Positions 1 to 9,556 are shown, counted from the first letter of the stretch. The stretch is 64,000 bases of DNA from Sandaracinaceae bacterium (GCA_016712745.1 JADJQN010000015.1:186001-250000), one strand, 5' to 3'. The notes: generated by a model not told the origin, from the sequence alone. Made by a program: numbers and translations.

Positions 1-1
1 C

Positions 2-943
2 GATACGCGGACCGGTCGCGCCTTTGCGTATGAGCGCCTCGATACCGGCGGCAGATGGGTGATGGCGCTTGCGCTACAGGACAACGCCGCAGCCGGGGCG
101 ACGCTCGGTGGTTCCGTTTGGACTGCGACGCCGTCGCTCTACGGATCGCCACCAACCTCAGCAACATGGGTTGACGAGGAGCTCGACGTCGCAACCGATG
201 GTCGCGTCGTGGGAGTTGCGGTTGGGCGTGACGAATCGGGCCGGCGAGTGCTCCTTGCTTCGGTCGCCAACGGCAACCCATCGGATCGCGCCGCGAGTGA
301 ACATGCGTGCAATGCAAACACGACGGCCGACGTGCTCGGCTGCGCTGGACTTTTCCGCAAAGTAGAAGATGGTCCTTGGGTTCAGGTGCTGAGCGCGCGC
401 GACCTCCTCGCCAACACCTCAGCCAAAGCGCCGATCGTTTGGACTGAGGCAAGTCAGTACGTCTATTTCCTCGACGCGCGTCGTGGCCTCTTTGCGAGTC
501 GCGACGCAGGCGCAACGTTCAGCGAGTTGCGAAACTATCGCGACGGGGCAGGAGGTACTTGGGGCCACCTTGCGGTTCAGTCGGGCGAAACCGCAACGCT
601 CTTTGTCTCTAGACGCGGAGAGAGTGGCCAACGAATCGAAGTTGTGGATGACGGGGTAGCGTTTATCACGACCGAATCGGACTGGAGCCTCGCCGACGGC
701 GCAACAATAGGTCCCGTCGCGACGGGGCCCGATGGCAGCGTGTTTGCCGCATCGCTTGCCGCGCCGACGAACTCCGCGCGCCTTTGGCGCTCAGTAGATG
801 GCAGCGCGTCATTCTCGCCGATTTCGGACTCAGCCTACGAGGGCCAAGCCATCGTCCCGACGGACATCGCAGTGTCTCCGAGCATGCACGTGACTGTTTC
901 GTGTTGGGGAACTGGCTTCGTCGAAGTTGCGCCTGTCTCTTAG
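2..943 (+). CDS. beta-propeller / BNR-like repeat protein, 5' end outside window
   Basis: The reading frame is open from base 2, so the true start lies upstream and only the C-terminal part (about 313 residues) is visible. Asp-box-like turns can be seen (RDAGATF and SVDGSASF), as found in BNR/sialidase-type or YCF48-type beta-propellers. Phrases such as LFASRDAGATF and LWRSVDGSASF mark successive blades. A GTG and an ATG at 59-64 could serve as starts, but the frame continues upstream with protein-like sequence, so they are probably internal. Probably a secreted or surface protein. No catalytic sialidase residues can be identified, so no enzyme function is claimed. Confidence 0.6.
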   Translation, partial: DTRTGRAFAYERLDTGGRWVMALALQDNAAAGATLGGSVWTATPSLYGSPPTSATWVDEELDVATDGRVVGVAVGRDESGRRVLLASVANGNPSDRAASEHACNANTTADVLGCAGLFRKVEDGPWVQVLSARDLLANTSAKAPIVWTEASQYVYFLDARRGLFASRDAGATFSELRNYRDGAGGTWGHLAVQSGETATLFVSRRGESGQRIEVVDDGVAFITTESDWSLADGATIGPVATGPDGSVFAASLAAPTNSARLWRSVDGSASFSPISDSAYEGQAIVPTDIAVSPSMHVTVSCWGTGFVEVAPVS

Positions 944-1250
944 AACGCGAGGGGCTGCTGCCGAAACGAAGATGCTGCTGGATTCGGTACGGTGTCTGTC
1001 GAGGGCTCGCCCCTCAGCGCCCCGGAAACGCGCAAAGGCAATAGCCGCCGCTGAATGAGCTACATTCGGCCTCGACTCCTTGAGGATGCCCGGCTTGCCG
1101 GCAGACTCCTCGGCGGCGAGTGCATACAGCGTTGCAATCTGAGTCGATGCGTGATTCGCGGTCGTCCGCCGCGCACGCTAATCGACATTGAGAGTTGAGC
1201 GTCAATCGATTCGCTGTGGACGAAGCGTTGTTTTGGGGGAGAGGCCCCGA
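944..1250. other. 307-base stretch with no confident gene
   Basis: This gap separates a plus-strand gene end from a minus-strand gene end, so both neighbours terminate into it. No terminator with a T-run and no promoter was recognised. The only possible coding content is a cysteine-rich minus-strand frame (1014-1205), listed separately at low confidence. Confidence 0.5.
1014..1205 (-). CDS. possible small cysteine-rich peptide, or tail of the upstream lipoprotein
   Basis: A 63-residue frame with a TTG start has eight cysteines. They include a CxxxC pair (CNAVC) and a terminal CxC preceded by Gly-Gly (GGYCLC). The frame is the same as that of the lipoprotein gene directly upstream on this strand, and only the TGA at 1251-1253 and about 16 codons separate the two. 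It may be a separate peptide, a remnant of a longer lipoprotein cut by a stop, or chance. There is no signal peptide and no clear ribosome-binding site. Confidence 0.18.
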   Translation of the reverse strand: MTLNSQCRLACAADDRESRIDSDCNAVCTRRRGVCRQAGHPQGVEAECSSFSGGYCLCAFPGR

Positions 1251-1757
1251 TCAGAAGTCAGCGCGGAAGCTCAGCGGGGGTCCGCTCCCTGCTGCATCCA
1301 TCGTGCAATCGAGCGACCCGTGCGGCGCCCAAAGCATTGTTGATTCACTGGCGCCGCGCGACTCTACACCGCTCAATGCAAGCGCAGCTGTTCCGAGTAC
1401 GGAGGTGGCCTCGGAATCCGCGCGGTACACGGGGGAGTCAGTAGTGTCGAGGACGACGCATTGAAATGAGTTGAGCGAGGCATTGGCGAATGACCCGGGG
1501 CCGGGAGCACCGGGCACGACGAGCGTCACGGAGAGGGAGTCGTTCGCGAGCGAGTTAGGGAGGGTGTCAGCGCCGAGCTGGAAGATCCAGACGCTTGATT
1601 CGCCCACCGCGGAAAGACCGACGACGACGCAAGGCACGTTTCCGCTCGCAGGACCGCTAAAGGTTAGAGTGCAAGCGTCTGGCTCCGAACCCGAGCTTGA
1701 GCACCCCGTGCCCAGCAGGATGAAGAGTGAGCCGAGAATCAATGTTGTGCGTTTCAT
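1251..1757 (-). CDS. small secreted lipoprotein of unknown function
   Basis: The ATG at 1757 gives a product of 168 residues with a textbook lipoprotein signal: MKRTT, a hydrophobic stretch, then the lipobox LGTGC with the modified Cys around residue 18. An in-frame start 15 bases further upstream would put MSWGY ahead of the signal and is less likely. The mature part is Ser/Ala/Gly-rich with four further cysteines, suggesting disulfides in an extracytoplasmic beta-rich fold. No family was recognised. The stop TGA is followed in the same frame by a cysteine-rich open stretch. Confidence 0.7.
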   Translation of the reverse strand: MKRTTLILGSLFILLGTGCSSSGSEPDACTLTFSGPASGNVPCVVVGLSAVGESSVWIFQLGADTLPNSLANDSLSVTLVVPGAPGPGSFANASLNSFQCVVLDTTDSPVYRADSEATSVLGTAALALSGVESRGASESTMLWAPHGSLDCTMDAAGSGPPLSFRADF

Positions 1758-1992
1758 ATAGCCCCAGGACAAAGCGCTTCGTTCGAATGAAGGAACTGCA
1801 GCGTTGCGCGCCTCGCTAAAACGCTGGCTACGCCGCTACGTGCCGCATGTCAAGAAACGCTGTCGGTTCGCACGTGGCAGCTGCGCACCAGCGCTGAGCA
1901 AAGTCCGGTCAGCGCCGTACCAGAACGAGCGACGCTGCCTAGGCGACGCCGACGTGATTGTCGCGCTGAGCTTGCGCCCTTGGCAGTGTTCG

Positions 1993-2313
1993 TCAGTCGC
2001 TCGCGTGCACGCGGCGTCGACGGGTTCCGTTGCTCGTGCGCGGTGTGCTCTTTTCCAACTTGGCTGACGTCTCTGCCGTGGTGTCGCGGAGGCGATCCAC
2101 GAGCAGCTTGCGAAATGTCGCACCGCTGATTGGTGAAAGGGCCAGCGCCGTAACCGCGCCAACCGCCGCGCCAGCGGTGAAAATCGCTGCGTATGAGAGC
2201 GCGCCGGCGTTGGACTCGCGCTTGTTTGAGAAGTCTTTGACTCCGCGATAGGCGTGAACCAAGTCGTTGAGGATGGTTAGAGCATGCAAACCGTCTTTGA
2301 TTCTTGGATTCAT
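1993..2313 (-). CDS. YtxH-like small membrane protein
   Basis: About 106 residues from the ATG at 2313; an alternative start at 2364 adds 17 basic residues. A central Ala/Gly-rich hydrophobic segment with small-residue spacing (FTAGAAVGAVTALALSP) runs into SGATFRKLLVDRL. This resembles the YtxH family, in which a glycine-zipper membrane helix is followed by a charged helix. The C-terminus is basic (TRRRRVH). YtxH proteins are small stress-linked membrane proteins without a defined reaction. The assignment rests on pattern resemblance only. Confidence 0.5.
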   Translation of the reverse strand: MNPRIKDGLHALTILNDLVHAYRGVKDFSNKRESNAGALSYAAIFTAGAAVGAVTALALSPISGATFRKLLVDRLRDTTAETSAKLEKSTPRTSNGTRRRRVHASD

Positions 2314-2521
2314 GAGAACGCTCGCTTTCAGGGTACGGCGCACGGACTTGTATGCACGTTGCATTGCGCGTGCCGTCTCGGACGTTCGTAGATTTCGACC
2401 GGTTCAGGGTAGCGGCGCGCAGATTCTGCGCCACGCGCAGTGCGCGCGTTTGGGTGCGCGCGCGGCGGCGACGGCCGTGCCTGCCGGACGCGACCGTTCA
2501 TCCTAACAACGAACCTTCAGC

Positions 2522-3112
2522 TCAGAGAACTGCGCCCAGCGCGAGCTGCGCGTAAGGATATACGCGAACGGTCGACTCTCCACACTCAGTCCGGATCACT
2601 TGGCAAGTTGCAGTGCTCGACAAGCCGTCGAACGGAGTCTCGACTCCCACACCGATACGCCAATAAAATCTGCCGGCTGATCGGTGCTCCACGGCCAGCT
2701 CCGCGTTGCCCCACACACGAATCGCCCAGTGGCGTTTCCAAAACGTATCGTTGGTAAAGTCGTAGTTGCGCCCGTTTTCGGAATCGACGTAGGTACCGAA
2801 CGACGAACCCAAACCGACGCCGAGCGCGGTGCCATCCGCGAAGACGTAGCGAAAGCGCAACATCGTACTTGCCTGCACATCGCTAGACAGCAAACCCGCA
2901 CCCACATTGATTCCGATCTGCGGGAGCGGCGCGTACTCAAGCTCTGCACCGAAGAAACCTGTCGGCCCTGCCAACGTGCCGCTCAGCGTAAAGTGCCGCG
3001 ACCACCTGTCCGTGCCGCCAGCATCTTGTGCCTGCGCGCTCGACACTCCAAGCGCGGCTAGTGCCAACACGGTAGCGACGACGAGCGCACGAGAAAAGTT
3101 GTGATGAGTCAT
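2522..3112 (-). CDS. small outer-membrane beta-barrel protein
   Basis: The ATG at 3112 gives about 196 residues with a Sec signal peptide (hydrophobic core, then SSAQAQD as cleavage region). The first in-frame start at 3157 would put a non-signal leader in front. The mature chain alternates polar and aromatic or hydrophobic residues and ends in a short strand (AQLALGAVL), as expected for a single-chain outer-membrane barrel. Gly-rich turns and segments such as MLRFRYVFADGTALGVG fit the fold. Two cysteines late in the chain may form a disulfide. The ligand is unknown. Confidence 0.6.
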   Translation of the reverse strand: MTHHNFSRALVVATVLALAALGVSSAQAQDAGGTDRWSRHFTLSGTLAGPTGFFGAELEYAPLPQIGINVGAGLLSSDVQASTMLRFRYVFADGTALGVGLGSSFGTYVDSENGRNYDFTNDTFWKRHWAIRVWGNAELAVEHRSAGRFYWRIGVGVETPFDGLSSTATCQVIRTECGESTVRVYPYAQLALGAVL

Positions 3113-3279
3113 GCTCTGGGCGTGAGCAAGCCACGTGCCACGCATAATCGCAAGCAATGTTGGCGTTCAGAGCGCAGCGCGTCACGCCCGTCTGCTTCCG
3201 CGCGACAACACTGTGCAACGCGTTGCGCACCCACTCAGTTGGACAGGCGCGCTTACCGTGTGGTACTGCTCGGGCAAGA

Positions 3280-3579
3280 ATGGCTAGCCGCTTAGTCAAC
3301 AAGCTCGCATTCGAACAACGCTCGCGCGCTGGGTGCAGCAACTCGAGCTACGTGTTCGTCCGCTGTTCGGCATGCTCGTTCTATTACGTGTATGACGAAG
3401 AGCTCGAAGAGCTCTACTTTGACCCGGCCAAACTTACCAAGTGGTCTGCCTCGATTTCGCAGAGTGCTCCTTGCGCGGGTTGCGGTGCCGCAAGCTGGAA
3501 GCTGATTGCAGCGACCGAGGTTGAGTTACCTGCGATTGCAACGGCAGGCTGGTATTTCTGCATTTCGACGACGCGATAG
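3280..3579 (+). CDS. zinc-ribbon-like protein
   Basis: About 99 residues from the ATG at 3280; the frame is open further upstream but the extra residues look non-coding. Two CxxC knuckles (CSAC and CAGC) about 40 residues apart suggest a single zinc ribbon, and an aromatic-acidic stretch (YYVYDEELEELYFDP) lies between them. It ends 21 bases before the hydroxylase-type gene and may be co-transcribed with it. The layout resembles the 71-residue zinc-ribbon protein at 23467-23682. Function unknown. Confidence 0.5.
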   Translation: MASRLVNKLAFEQRSRAGCSNSSYVFVRCSACSFYYVYDEELEELYFDPAKLTKWSASISQSAPCAGCGAASWKLIAATEVELPAIATAGWYFCISTTR

Positions 3580-3600
3580 GAAGTGCGCTACAGTACACCC

Positions 3601-4167
3601 ATGACGTGGCAACTTGGTGCGGCGCTCTTCGTTGGCGCCCTCACGTGGAGCTTGCTCGAGTATCTGATTCATCGATGGCTTGGCCACGGCTCGCGTGCAC
3701 GCCGCAATCCATTCGGCGTCGAACATGTGCGCCACCATATCGAAGGAAACTATTTTGCCCCCGCGTGGAAGAAGCTGACGGCCGTTGCGCTTGTTGCCGT
3801 GCTCGTTGGAATTCCTGCGACGCTGCTTGCAGGACGCATTGGTGCGGCGTACGCCATCGGCCTACTCGGCTTTTATGTCGTCTATGAAACGCTTCATCGC
3901 CTGGAGCACGTATGGGAAGGCATCTCTCCCTACGGTCGCTGGGCGCGTCGTCATCATTTCACGCACCACTTTAGCGATGCGCGCGTAAACTTCGGCGTCA
4001 CCTCTCCGCTCTGGGACTTCGTGTTCCGAACGTATCAAGCGCCGACTCTCATCGTGGTGCCGCGCAAGCTCTCCATGGATTGGCTTCTCGATCCCGCCAC
4101 CGGGAAGATGCTCCCTCAGTTCGCGCAGACGTACGTCTTGGCGAAGAGCAGCGACGGCGCCCGTTGA
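3601..4167 (+). CDS. fatty acid hydroxylase superfamily membrane protein
   Basis: About 188 residues. The histidine boxes of the fatty-acid-hydroxylase/sterol-desaturase superfamily are present: HRWLGH, HVRHH, HRLEH and HHFTHH, which would bind a di-iron centre. Hydrophobic segments lie between the boxes (GAALFVGALTWSLLEYLI and two near residues 60-100), so it is an integral membrane enzyme. The family uses oxygen to hydroxylate or desaturate a lipid chain or carotenoid; the substrate here cannot be told. A GTG at 3583 is an alternative start, but the ATG at 3601 gives the usual short N-terminus. Confidence 0.8.
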   Translation: MTWQLGAALFVGALTWSLLEYLIHRWLGHGSRARRNPFGVEHVRHHIEGNYFAPAWKKLTAVALVAVLVGIPATLLAGRIGAAYAIGLLGFYVVYETLHRLEHVWEGISPYGRWARRHHFTHHFSDARVNFGVTSPLWDFVFRTYQAPTLIVVPRKLSMDWLLDPATGKMLPQFAQTYVLAKSSDGAR

Positions 4168-4183
4168 GCGCGCGCTCCAATCT

Positions 4184-4825
4184 CTAGAGGGCCATCCACG
4201 TTCCGGAGTGCAGAGCGCACTCGCGCATGGCGTCATCCACGAGCTCGCTTTCGTAAAACCACATCGTAGCGTCGGCGTCGTCGTAGCCTGCGCACGTGCC
4301 GATCCAGCCGCCGCCTTCGCCGCCGCAGCTTTCATCTTGTGTGCCCTTGACCTCGGCGCATTGCGATGCGACGGTTGCTTCGCTCACGCTTTCGCCGGAC
4401 TCGAGGCAGTAGATACGAATCCCCGCAAACCATAGGCATGCGCGACCGCTCGGCCCCGCATCCGTTCCGCTGTCAGTTCCAGCGTCGGCGCCAGCTGCGC
4501 AGGAAGAGCATGGATCTGCGCAGCGGAATTCGAACCCGGCCGTGTACGGCATGCATGTGCAGCTCGTTGCCACGTTCATCGAGCACGAGTCGCAAAACTG
4601 CATGCCCGCGCAGATAGCGCCTTCGGTCGAGCCCGTGCACGTCTGATGGTCGAAGACCGGCGAGCTCGGGCAGTTCGCGGAGAACACGACTCCCGCATCG
4701 ATCGAGACCGAGCCATCACTAGTGGCAGCATCTGTCGGAACTAACTCGCGGGAACGCCCTGAGGTGCAGGAGGTGAGCAAGGAGATTCCAAGGAAAGCGA
4801 CCGGGAGAAAGGAAGTGTTTGTCAT
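4184..4825 (-). CDS. cysteine-rich lipoprotein
   Basis: 213 residues from the ATG at 4825. A hydrophobic signal ends in the lipobox LLTSC. The mature protein has many cysteines (for example CDSC, CTC, CSSC) and a linker of Asp-Ala-Gly repeats (ADAGTDSGTDAG) of the kind seen in Sandaracinus-type surface lipoproteins. Two Cys-rich subdomains flank the linker. It converges on the hydroxylase-type gene with 16 bases between stops. No known family; probably an extracytoplasmic, disulfide-bonded protein. Confidence 0.65.
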   Translation of the reverse strand: MTNTSFLPVAFLGISLLTSCTSGRSRELVPTDAATSDGSVSIDAGVVFSANCPSSPVFDHQTCTGSTEGAICAGMQFCDSCSMNVATSCTCMPYTAGFEFRCADPCSSCAAGADAGTDSGTDAGPSGRACLWFAGIRIYCLESGESVSEATVASQCAEVKGTQDESCGGEGGGWIGTCAGYDDADATMWFYESELVDDAMRECALHSGTWMAL

Positions 4826-4937
4826 GAGGAAACGTACCCGTACCACTCATCGCTCACGCCGCGCGAAAAAGTCTCTGCGCGCGATGTTAAAATTCGCGGT
4901 GAGGCCGAGCGCTGTATACGAGGCGCCCAATCTCTTG

Positions 4938-7900
4938 CTAGGGAATAGCGACCGCGTATTCGCTTGGAGCGGCCACGGTCGTGAAGCCGGGGCCAACGAT
5001 ATTTCGCGACTCGCTTGAGAATGTGACGGTGTGACCGTCTCCCGACAAACTCGGCGAGGTAGCGTTGCGTATGCCCAAATCCGATGGCTCACCGAGAGGA
5101 CTGGTCGAAACCATGATCGTCGTGGCGGTGAGGCGGTCTCGCACAAAGGCGTCGAGAGCGTTGTTGGTGTCTCCCGCTAGTCCGTTGGTGGCGCGGGATG
5201 CAAAGGCTATACGTTGCCCGTCGTTCGAAACGCTGAGCGCTGTCACCGTCGCGTCGAGTTGGGCGCCGCCTACGCCGTAGCTGACGCGCGTGGTGGTGTT
5301 CAACATCGTGTCGCGGACAAAGGCGTCGCCAACGTTGTTGGTGTCTCCGGCTTCAAGATTGGTGGCGCTTGAGACGAACGCGACGTATCGACCGTCGGGC
5401 GTGATCCTGGGGGACGTCGAGTGACCGTTTCCGCCAACGCCCGCGCTGCTCATGCTGATCTGGGTTGTCGTGTTGGCAACGGTATCTCGCACAAAGATAT
5501 CGTTGCCTCCATACGTGTCCGACGCCGTGAGCGTCGAGCCAGAGTAGAAAGCGACGTATCGCCCATCGCTCGAGATGCTGGGCAAATCACTCCATGCGGT
5601 GCCCTGGGCTCCTGCATTTGTGACGCTCACGCGCGTGGTCGTTCCCGACACCAAGTCACGCACAAAGACATCGCGGGTTGAGTTTGTGTCACTTGCGACC
5701 GCGTTCGTTGCGTCCGATCCGAACACAACGTAGCGGCCGTCGCTCGTAATGGTCGCGTTCGCGCTGGCACCGTTGAGCTCGGTTTCAGTGTCCGAGAGGG
5801 AGGCTCGCACCGTCGTGTTGAGCATCGTGTCGCGCACGAATATATCGGCGACGCCGTTCGTGTCTCCGGCTACGAGATTTGTCGCGACGGATTGAAACAC
5901 GACGAAGCGCCCTGACGAACTCACGCTCCCGACATCGGATACGCCGTTGCCTTGAGTGCCTGCCGTGCTCACGCTGACGAGGGACGTGACCCCCATCAGC
6001 CGATCGCAAAGAAAGACGTCGCCAAATCCATTGGTGTCCGAGGCCACATGATTGGCGCTGATGGAGTCGAACGCGTCGTAGCGCCCGTCAACTGAGAGCG
6101 TTTGGGTGTGAACTCCGTTGTGGTAGCCGAGATCTTGGTTGCCTTGCGGAAGCATCACGCTCACCAGTCGTGACATCTGGCGATCGAGAACGATCACGCT
6201 TTGGTCGACTGGATTGATGCCGTTGAACGAGGCGTCTGCACTCACCGCAGGCGCAGTTATGATTGCGGGTGTTTGATCGCCATCGACGATTCCGTCGGCC
6301 ACTCCCTGGATGGCGACGGCGTGCGGCGAAGCCCAGTCGACGGTGGTGAATGTTATCGTCGTGGGCCCGGAAACAATCGCTTCCGTTGCGTCGTTGCTGG
6401 ACACGTCGACCGTAACAGTGGCCGTGGGCGCTCGTGCAAGTGCCATGTAGAAGGTGCTCATGCCGCCATACTCAGTGGTGTAGAGTGGGCCGGGCGCGGA
6501 CACAATGATGTCGCCAGAATCGTTGTCCAAGTTCGTCAACATGAACGGGGGGACGACGATTCCGTTGTATGCAGGGTCTGCCCCGGTGACGGAAGTGTTG
6601 ATTTGGTAGGCCACGTCTCCGTCGAGGGCGACGTCATCCACACCACTGACCTGCATGTCGCGCTGGGTCGTGGGGAGGGTGCCGGCACTCACGTTCGATG
6701 CGCCACCTGACGTAATGCTCGCTTCTGTCGCGTCGCTCACGGTGAAGGTAACCGTGAGGGAGGAACTTGGCGCGGCGTTCAAGAAATACGAAAGGTGAAC
6801 GCTGCCACCATCTTCGGTGGTACTTGCCGTTCCAACCGGAACGAACGTAAAGCCAGCCGTGTCATCATCGGTGTTGGTAATCGACACGTCGGATATCGCC
6901 ATCGCGTTGTACAAGCTGTCGGGGCTCGACGCGGCACCCGTGATCGCGTTGTACGCTTTGTCCCCATCGTCGTAGAGGTCGTTCACACCTGTCACGACAA
7001 TCGTCCGGGGAGTGTTCCAGTTCAAAGTCGTGAACGTGATGCTCGAAGGCGAGACAGTGCCTTCCGTGGCGGCGCTGCTCGTAAGGCCAATCGTCACGCT
7101 TGCTGTCGGGCGTGAGAGAAGCACAATCGTAAACGATGCTGTCCCGCCTGCTTCGGTCGTCACCAGACCTGAGGTAGGCGTCACCATCACGCCGGCGACG
7201 TCATTGTCCGTGTTCGAGACGGCTACATCGGAGACGGGCAATCCGCTATACGCGGGATCCCCACTCGACGTCGAGGACGTGACGATGCTGTACGCCACGC
7301 TTCCGTCGACTGCAAAATCGTCGACGCCGGTCACCGTCACTGTTTGCGCCACATTCCAGTTCCCACTGGTGAACGTGATACTTGCCGGCGCGACGGTCCC
7401 TTCGAGCGCGTTGCTACTTGTCAGTGATAACGTCACGTCCATCGCGGGCTCGGCGCTCAGCACGACTGTGAACGTTGCCGCGCCGCCGGCTTCGGTCGTA
7501 ACGAGGCCCGCCGTTGGCGTGACGATGACATTCGCAACATCGTCGTCAGTGTTCGTCACAGTGACATCGCTCGGGTTGATGCTCGCGTAATTGGGATCGG
7601 CGCTCGACGTGGGCGCTGTCACGATGTGATAGAGCTGAGGCCCATCCGCCAGGCTGTCGTCAACCCCCGTCACTGTCACGACCTGTGGGACGTTCCAGGT
7701 GGACGTGGTGAATGTAAGCAGGGCGGGGGAGGCCGTGCCTTCTGTAGCGCGATCCGACGCAACGCCGATCGCGACGTCGGCTAGGGGCTGCGAGTTGAGC
7801 TCCACTGTGAATGTTGCTGTGGCGAAAGCTTCACTTGTGACCAGTCCTATCAACGGAGTTACGTACACACCGGGGCTGTCGTTGTCGGTATTGCGGGCGG

Positions 7901-9398
7901 CAAGATGTAAATCCGTGAGGCTCGCGTAGTCGGTGTCGAGCGAGGCGGCAACACTCACAACAATTTCGTAGTCCTGGTTTCCGTCCGCGAGCGCATCGTC
8001 CACGCCGGTCACCGTGATTGTCTGCGGCGCGTTCCAGTTCATTGGCGTGAACGTGAGATCGGCTGGGGCAACTGTGCCTTCCGATGTGCGGGAGCTCGCC
8101 ACGTGAAGCGTGACATCGCTCGATGGCATGGAACGCAGTCGCAAGGTGCGGCTTGCCGATGCACCCGTTTCACTTGTCGTTAAAAGAGTCGTGGATGATG
8201 CATCGAGGCCCGGGCTCTCATCGTCCGTGTTGGACAAGTCGACGTCGGGCCCGACGAGCCCTGCGTAGTCGGAGTCTGCGCTCGCCGCCGGGCCGATGCG
8301 CACCACGTAACTTTGGTTTCCGTCGCGAGCCGAATCGTCTACTCCGGTCACCGTCACAACGTGCGGCGAATCCCAGTTCGTCGTCGTAAACAGCAAGCTC
8401 GCAGCGGACGGCGTCCCTTCGGTTATATCGCTGCTCGCGATTGGGACCGTCACGTCCATGGTCGGACGGCTTTGCAGAACAACTGTAAACGTCGCCGTGC
8501 CCCCGCCCTCTGTCGTCGTCAAACCATCGACCGGAATTGGCAATATCCCCGGTTGCTCGTCGTCGAGGTTCACGCCTGCAACATCATCAATCGTGAGCGC
8601 AGCGTATTCGGCATCGGGGCTTGCAATGGCGCCGGTGACTACGACAAACGCTTGGTCTCCGTCGCTGAGCGCGTCGTCTACGCCAGTCACCGTGACAGTC
8701 TGCGGCGAGGACCAGTTTGTTGGAGTGAACGTGAGGGCGTTCGCGCTAAGCCCGACTTCGCCTGCATCGCTCACGCTGAGTGGGAGGACCACAAAACCGC
8801 TTGGCATTGTGTTCAGCACCACAGTGAACGAGTCGGTGCCTCCGTTCTCTGTCGTGATCAATCCACTGGCACGGCTCAGTGTAACGCCGGCAGTTTCGTC
8901 GTCGATGTTGGTCACCCAAACGTTGTCGACATCGATGCCGTCGTAACGAGGGTCGCCGCTCACCGCCGCCGCCGTCGCAATGAAATAGGATTGGTTTGCG
9001 TCGGCGAGGGCGTCGTCCGCGCCCGTGATCGTCACGGTTTGAAGGGCGTCCCAGTTGGATTGCGTGAACACCACCGAGGCCGGTGAGACTGTGCCTTCCG
9101 TCTCGTCGCTGCTCGAGAGAGCGACGACCACGCTCGCGGTCGGCGCCGACTCGAGAACTATCGTGAAGGTAGCAGTCGATCCTGTTTCGCTCGTCGTCAG
9201 ACCGAACGTTGGATTGACGACGACGCCGGCGGGCATCGGCGTCGCGGTCAGGTCGACCCCGAAATCCCGAGCATCGCTGCCAAGATCCGGCGGCCCGCTC
9301 ATGCCAGCGTCTTGCTCGTGCGACTCGAAGGAAAGGCGGCCGCACGCTATGAGCGTGGACAGCGCGAACACGACACCGATCCCGCGACTCACGCGCAT
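4938..9398 (-). CDS. giant lipoprotein: nine Calx-beta-like repeats plus TolB-like propeller
   Basis: 1486 residues from the ATG at 9398; upstream in-frame starts to 9518 precede a perfect lipoprotein signal (MRVSRG, lipobox LIAC) and are rejected. From about residue 58 to 1075 there are nine repeats of about 113 residues. Each contains a GLxTTExGGxATFTVVL-type strand, TEGTVSPASITFT, NWxxPQTVTVTGVDD and a closing NTDDD, the pattern of Calx-beta-like surface repeats with calcium-binding acidic turns. The last 400 residues carry seven PD40/TolB-like blades (SSDGRYVAFxS ... DIFVRD). This is probably a long calcium-stiffened stalk with a binding head, anchored by lipid. No enzymatic site seen. 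Confidence 0.85.
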   Translation of the reverse strand: MRVSRGIGVVFALSTLIACGRLSFESHEQDAGMSGPPDLGSDARDFGVDLTATPMPAGVVVNPTFGLTTSETGSTATFTIVLESAPTASVVVALSSSDETEGTVSPASVVFTQSNWDALQTVTITGADDALADANQSYFIATAAAVSGDPRYDGIDVDNVWVTNIDDETAGVTLSRASGLITTENGGTDSFTVVLNTMPSGFVVLPLSVSDAGEVGLSANALTFTPTNWSSPQTVTVTGVDDALSDGDQAFVVVTGAIASPDAEYAALTIDDVAGVNLDDEQPGILPIPVDGLTTTEGGGTATFTVVLQSRPTMDVTVPIASSDITEGTPSAASLLFTTTNWDSPHVVTVTGVDDSARDGNQSYVVRIGPAASADSDYAGLVGPDVDLSNTDDESPGLDASSTTLLTTSETGASASRTLRLRSMPSSDVTLHVASSRTSEGTVAPADLTFTPMNWNAPQTITVTGVDDALADGNQDYEIVVSVAASLDTDYASLTDLHLAARNTDNDSPGVYVTPLIGLVTSEAFATATFTVELNSQPLADVAIGVASDRATEGTASPALLTFTTSTWNVPQVVTVTGVDDSLADGPQLYHIVTAPTSSADPNYASINPSDVTVTNTDDDVANVIVTPTAGLVTTEAGGAATFTVVLSAEPAMDVTLSLTSSNALEGTVAPASITFTSGNWNVAQTVTVTGVDDFAVDGSVAYSIVTSSTSSGDPAYSGLPVSDVAVSNTDNDVAGVMVTPTSGLVTTEAGGTASFTIVLLSRPTASVTIGLTSSAATEGTVSPSSITFTTLNWNTPRTIVVTGVNDLYDDGDKAYNAITGAASSPDSLYNAMAISDVSITNTDDDTAGFTFVPVGTASTTEDGGSVHLSYFLNAAPSSSLTVTFTVSDATEASITSGGASNVSAGTLPTTQRDMQVSGVDDVALDGDVAYQINTSVTGADPAYNGIVVPPFMLTNLDNDSGDIIVSAPGPLYTTEYGGMSTFYMALARAPTATVTVDVSSNDATEAIVSGPTTITFTTVDWASPHAVAIQGVADGIVDGDQTPAIITAPAVSADASFNGINPVDQSVIVLDRQMSRLVSVMLPQGNQDLGYHNGVHTQTLSVDGRYDAFDSISANHVASDTNGFGDVFLCDRLMGVTSLVSVSTAGTQGNGVSDVGSVSSSGRFVVFQSVATNLVAGDTNGVADIFVRDTMLNTTVRASLSDTETELNGASANATITSDGRYVVFGSDATNAVASDTNSTRDVFVRDLVSGTTTRVSVTNAGAQGTAWSDLPSISSDGRYVAFYSGSTLTASDTYGGNDIFVRDTVANTTTQISMSSAGVGGNGHSTSPRITPDGRYVAFVSSATNLEAGDTNNVGDAFVRDTMLNTTTRVSYGVGGAQLDATVTALSVSNDGQRIAFASRATNGLAGDTNNALDAFVRDRLTATTIMVSTSPLGEPSDLGIRNATSPSLSGDGHTVTFSSESRNIVGPGFTTVAAPSEYAVAIP
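6176..9227 (-). repeat. nine tandem ~339-bp coding repeats
   Basis: These are the DNA-level units encoding the nine Calx-beta-like domains. The period is close to 113 codons, and units 6 and 7 are among the most alike at protein level (both contain TPT.GLVTTEAGG). The other units have diverged, so this is an old array rather than a fresh amplification. Boundaries are approximate. Confidence 0.7.
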
Positions 9399-9556
9399 GT
9401 ATCGACTCCCCAGAGGCACATGGCAGGGTATCATGCACACATCATTCGCCCGCTGTTGCGCCTGCATTGCGCCAACGCGCGCGGTCGGAAACGCTGTCGA
9501 GCGCATACGCGGCATCACTCGGTTCGGTCGACTGGCCGGTGCGGACGAAAAATAAA

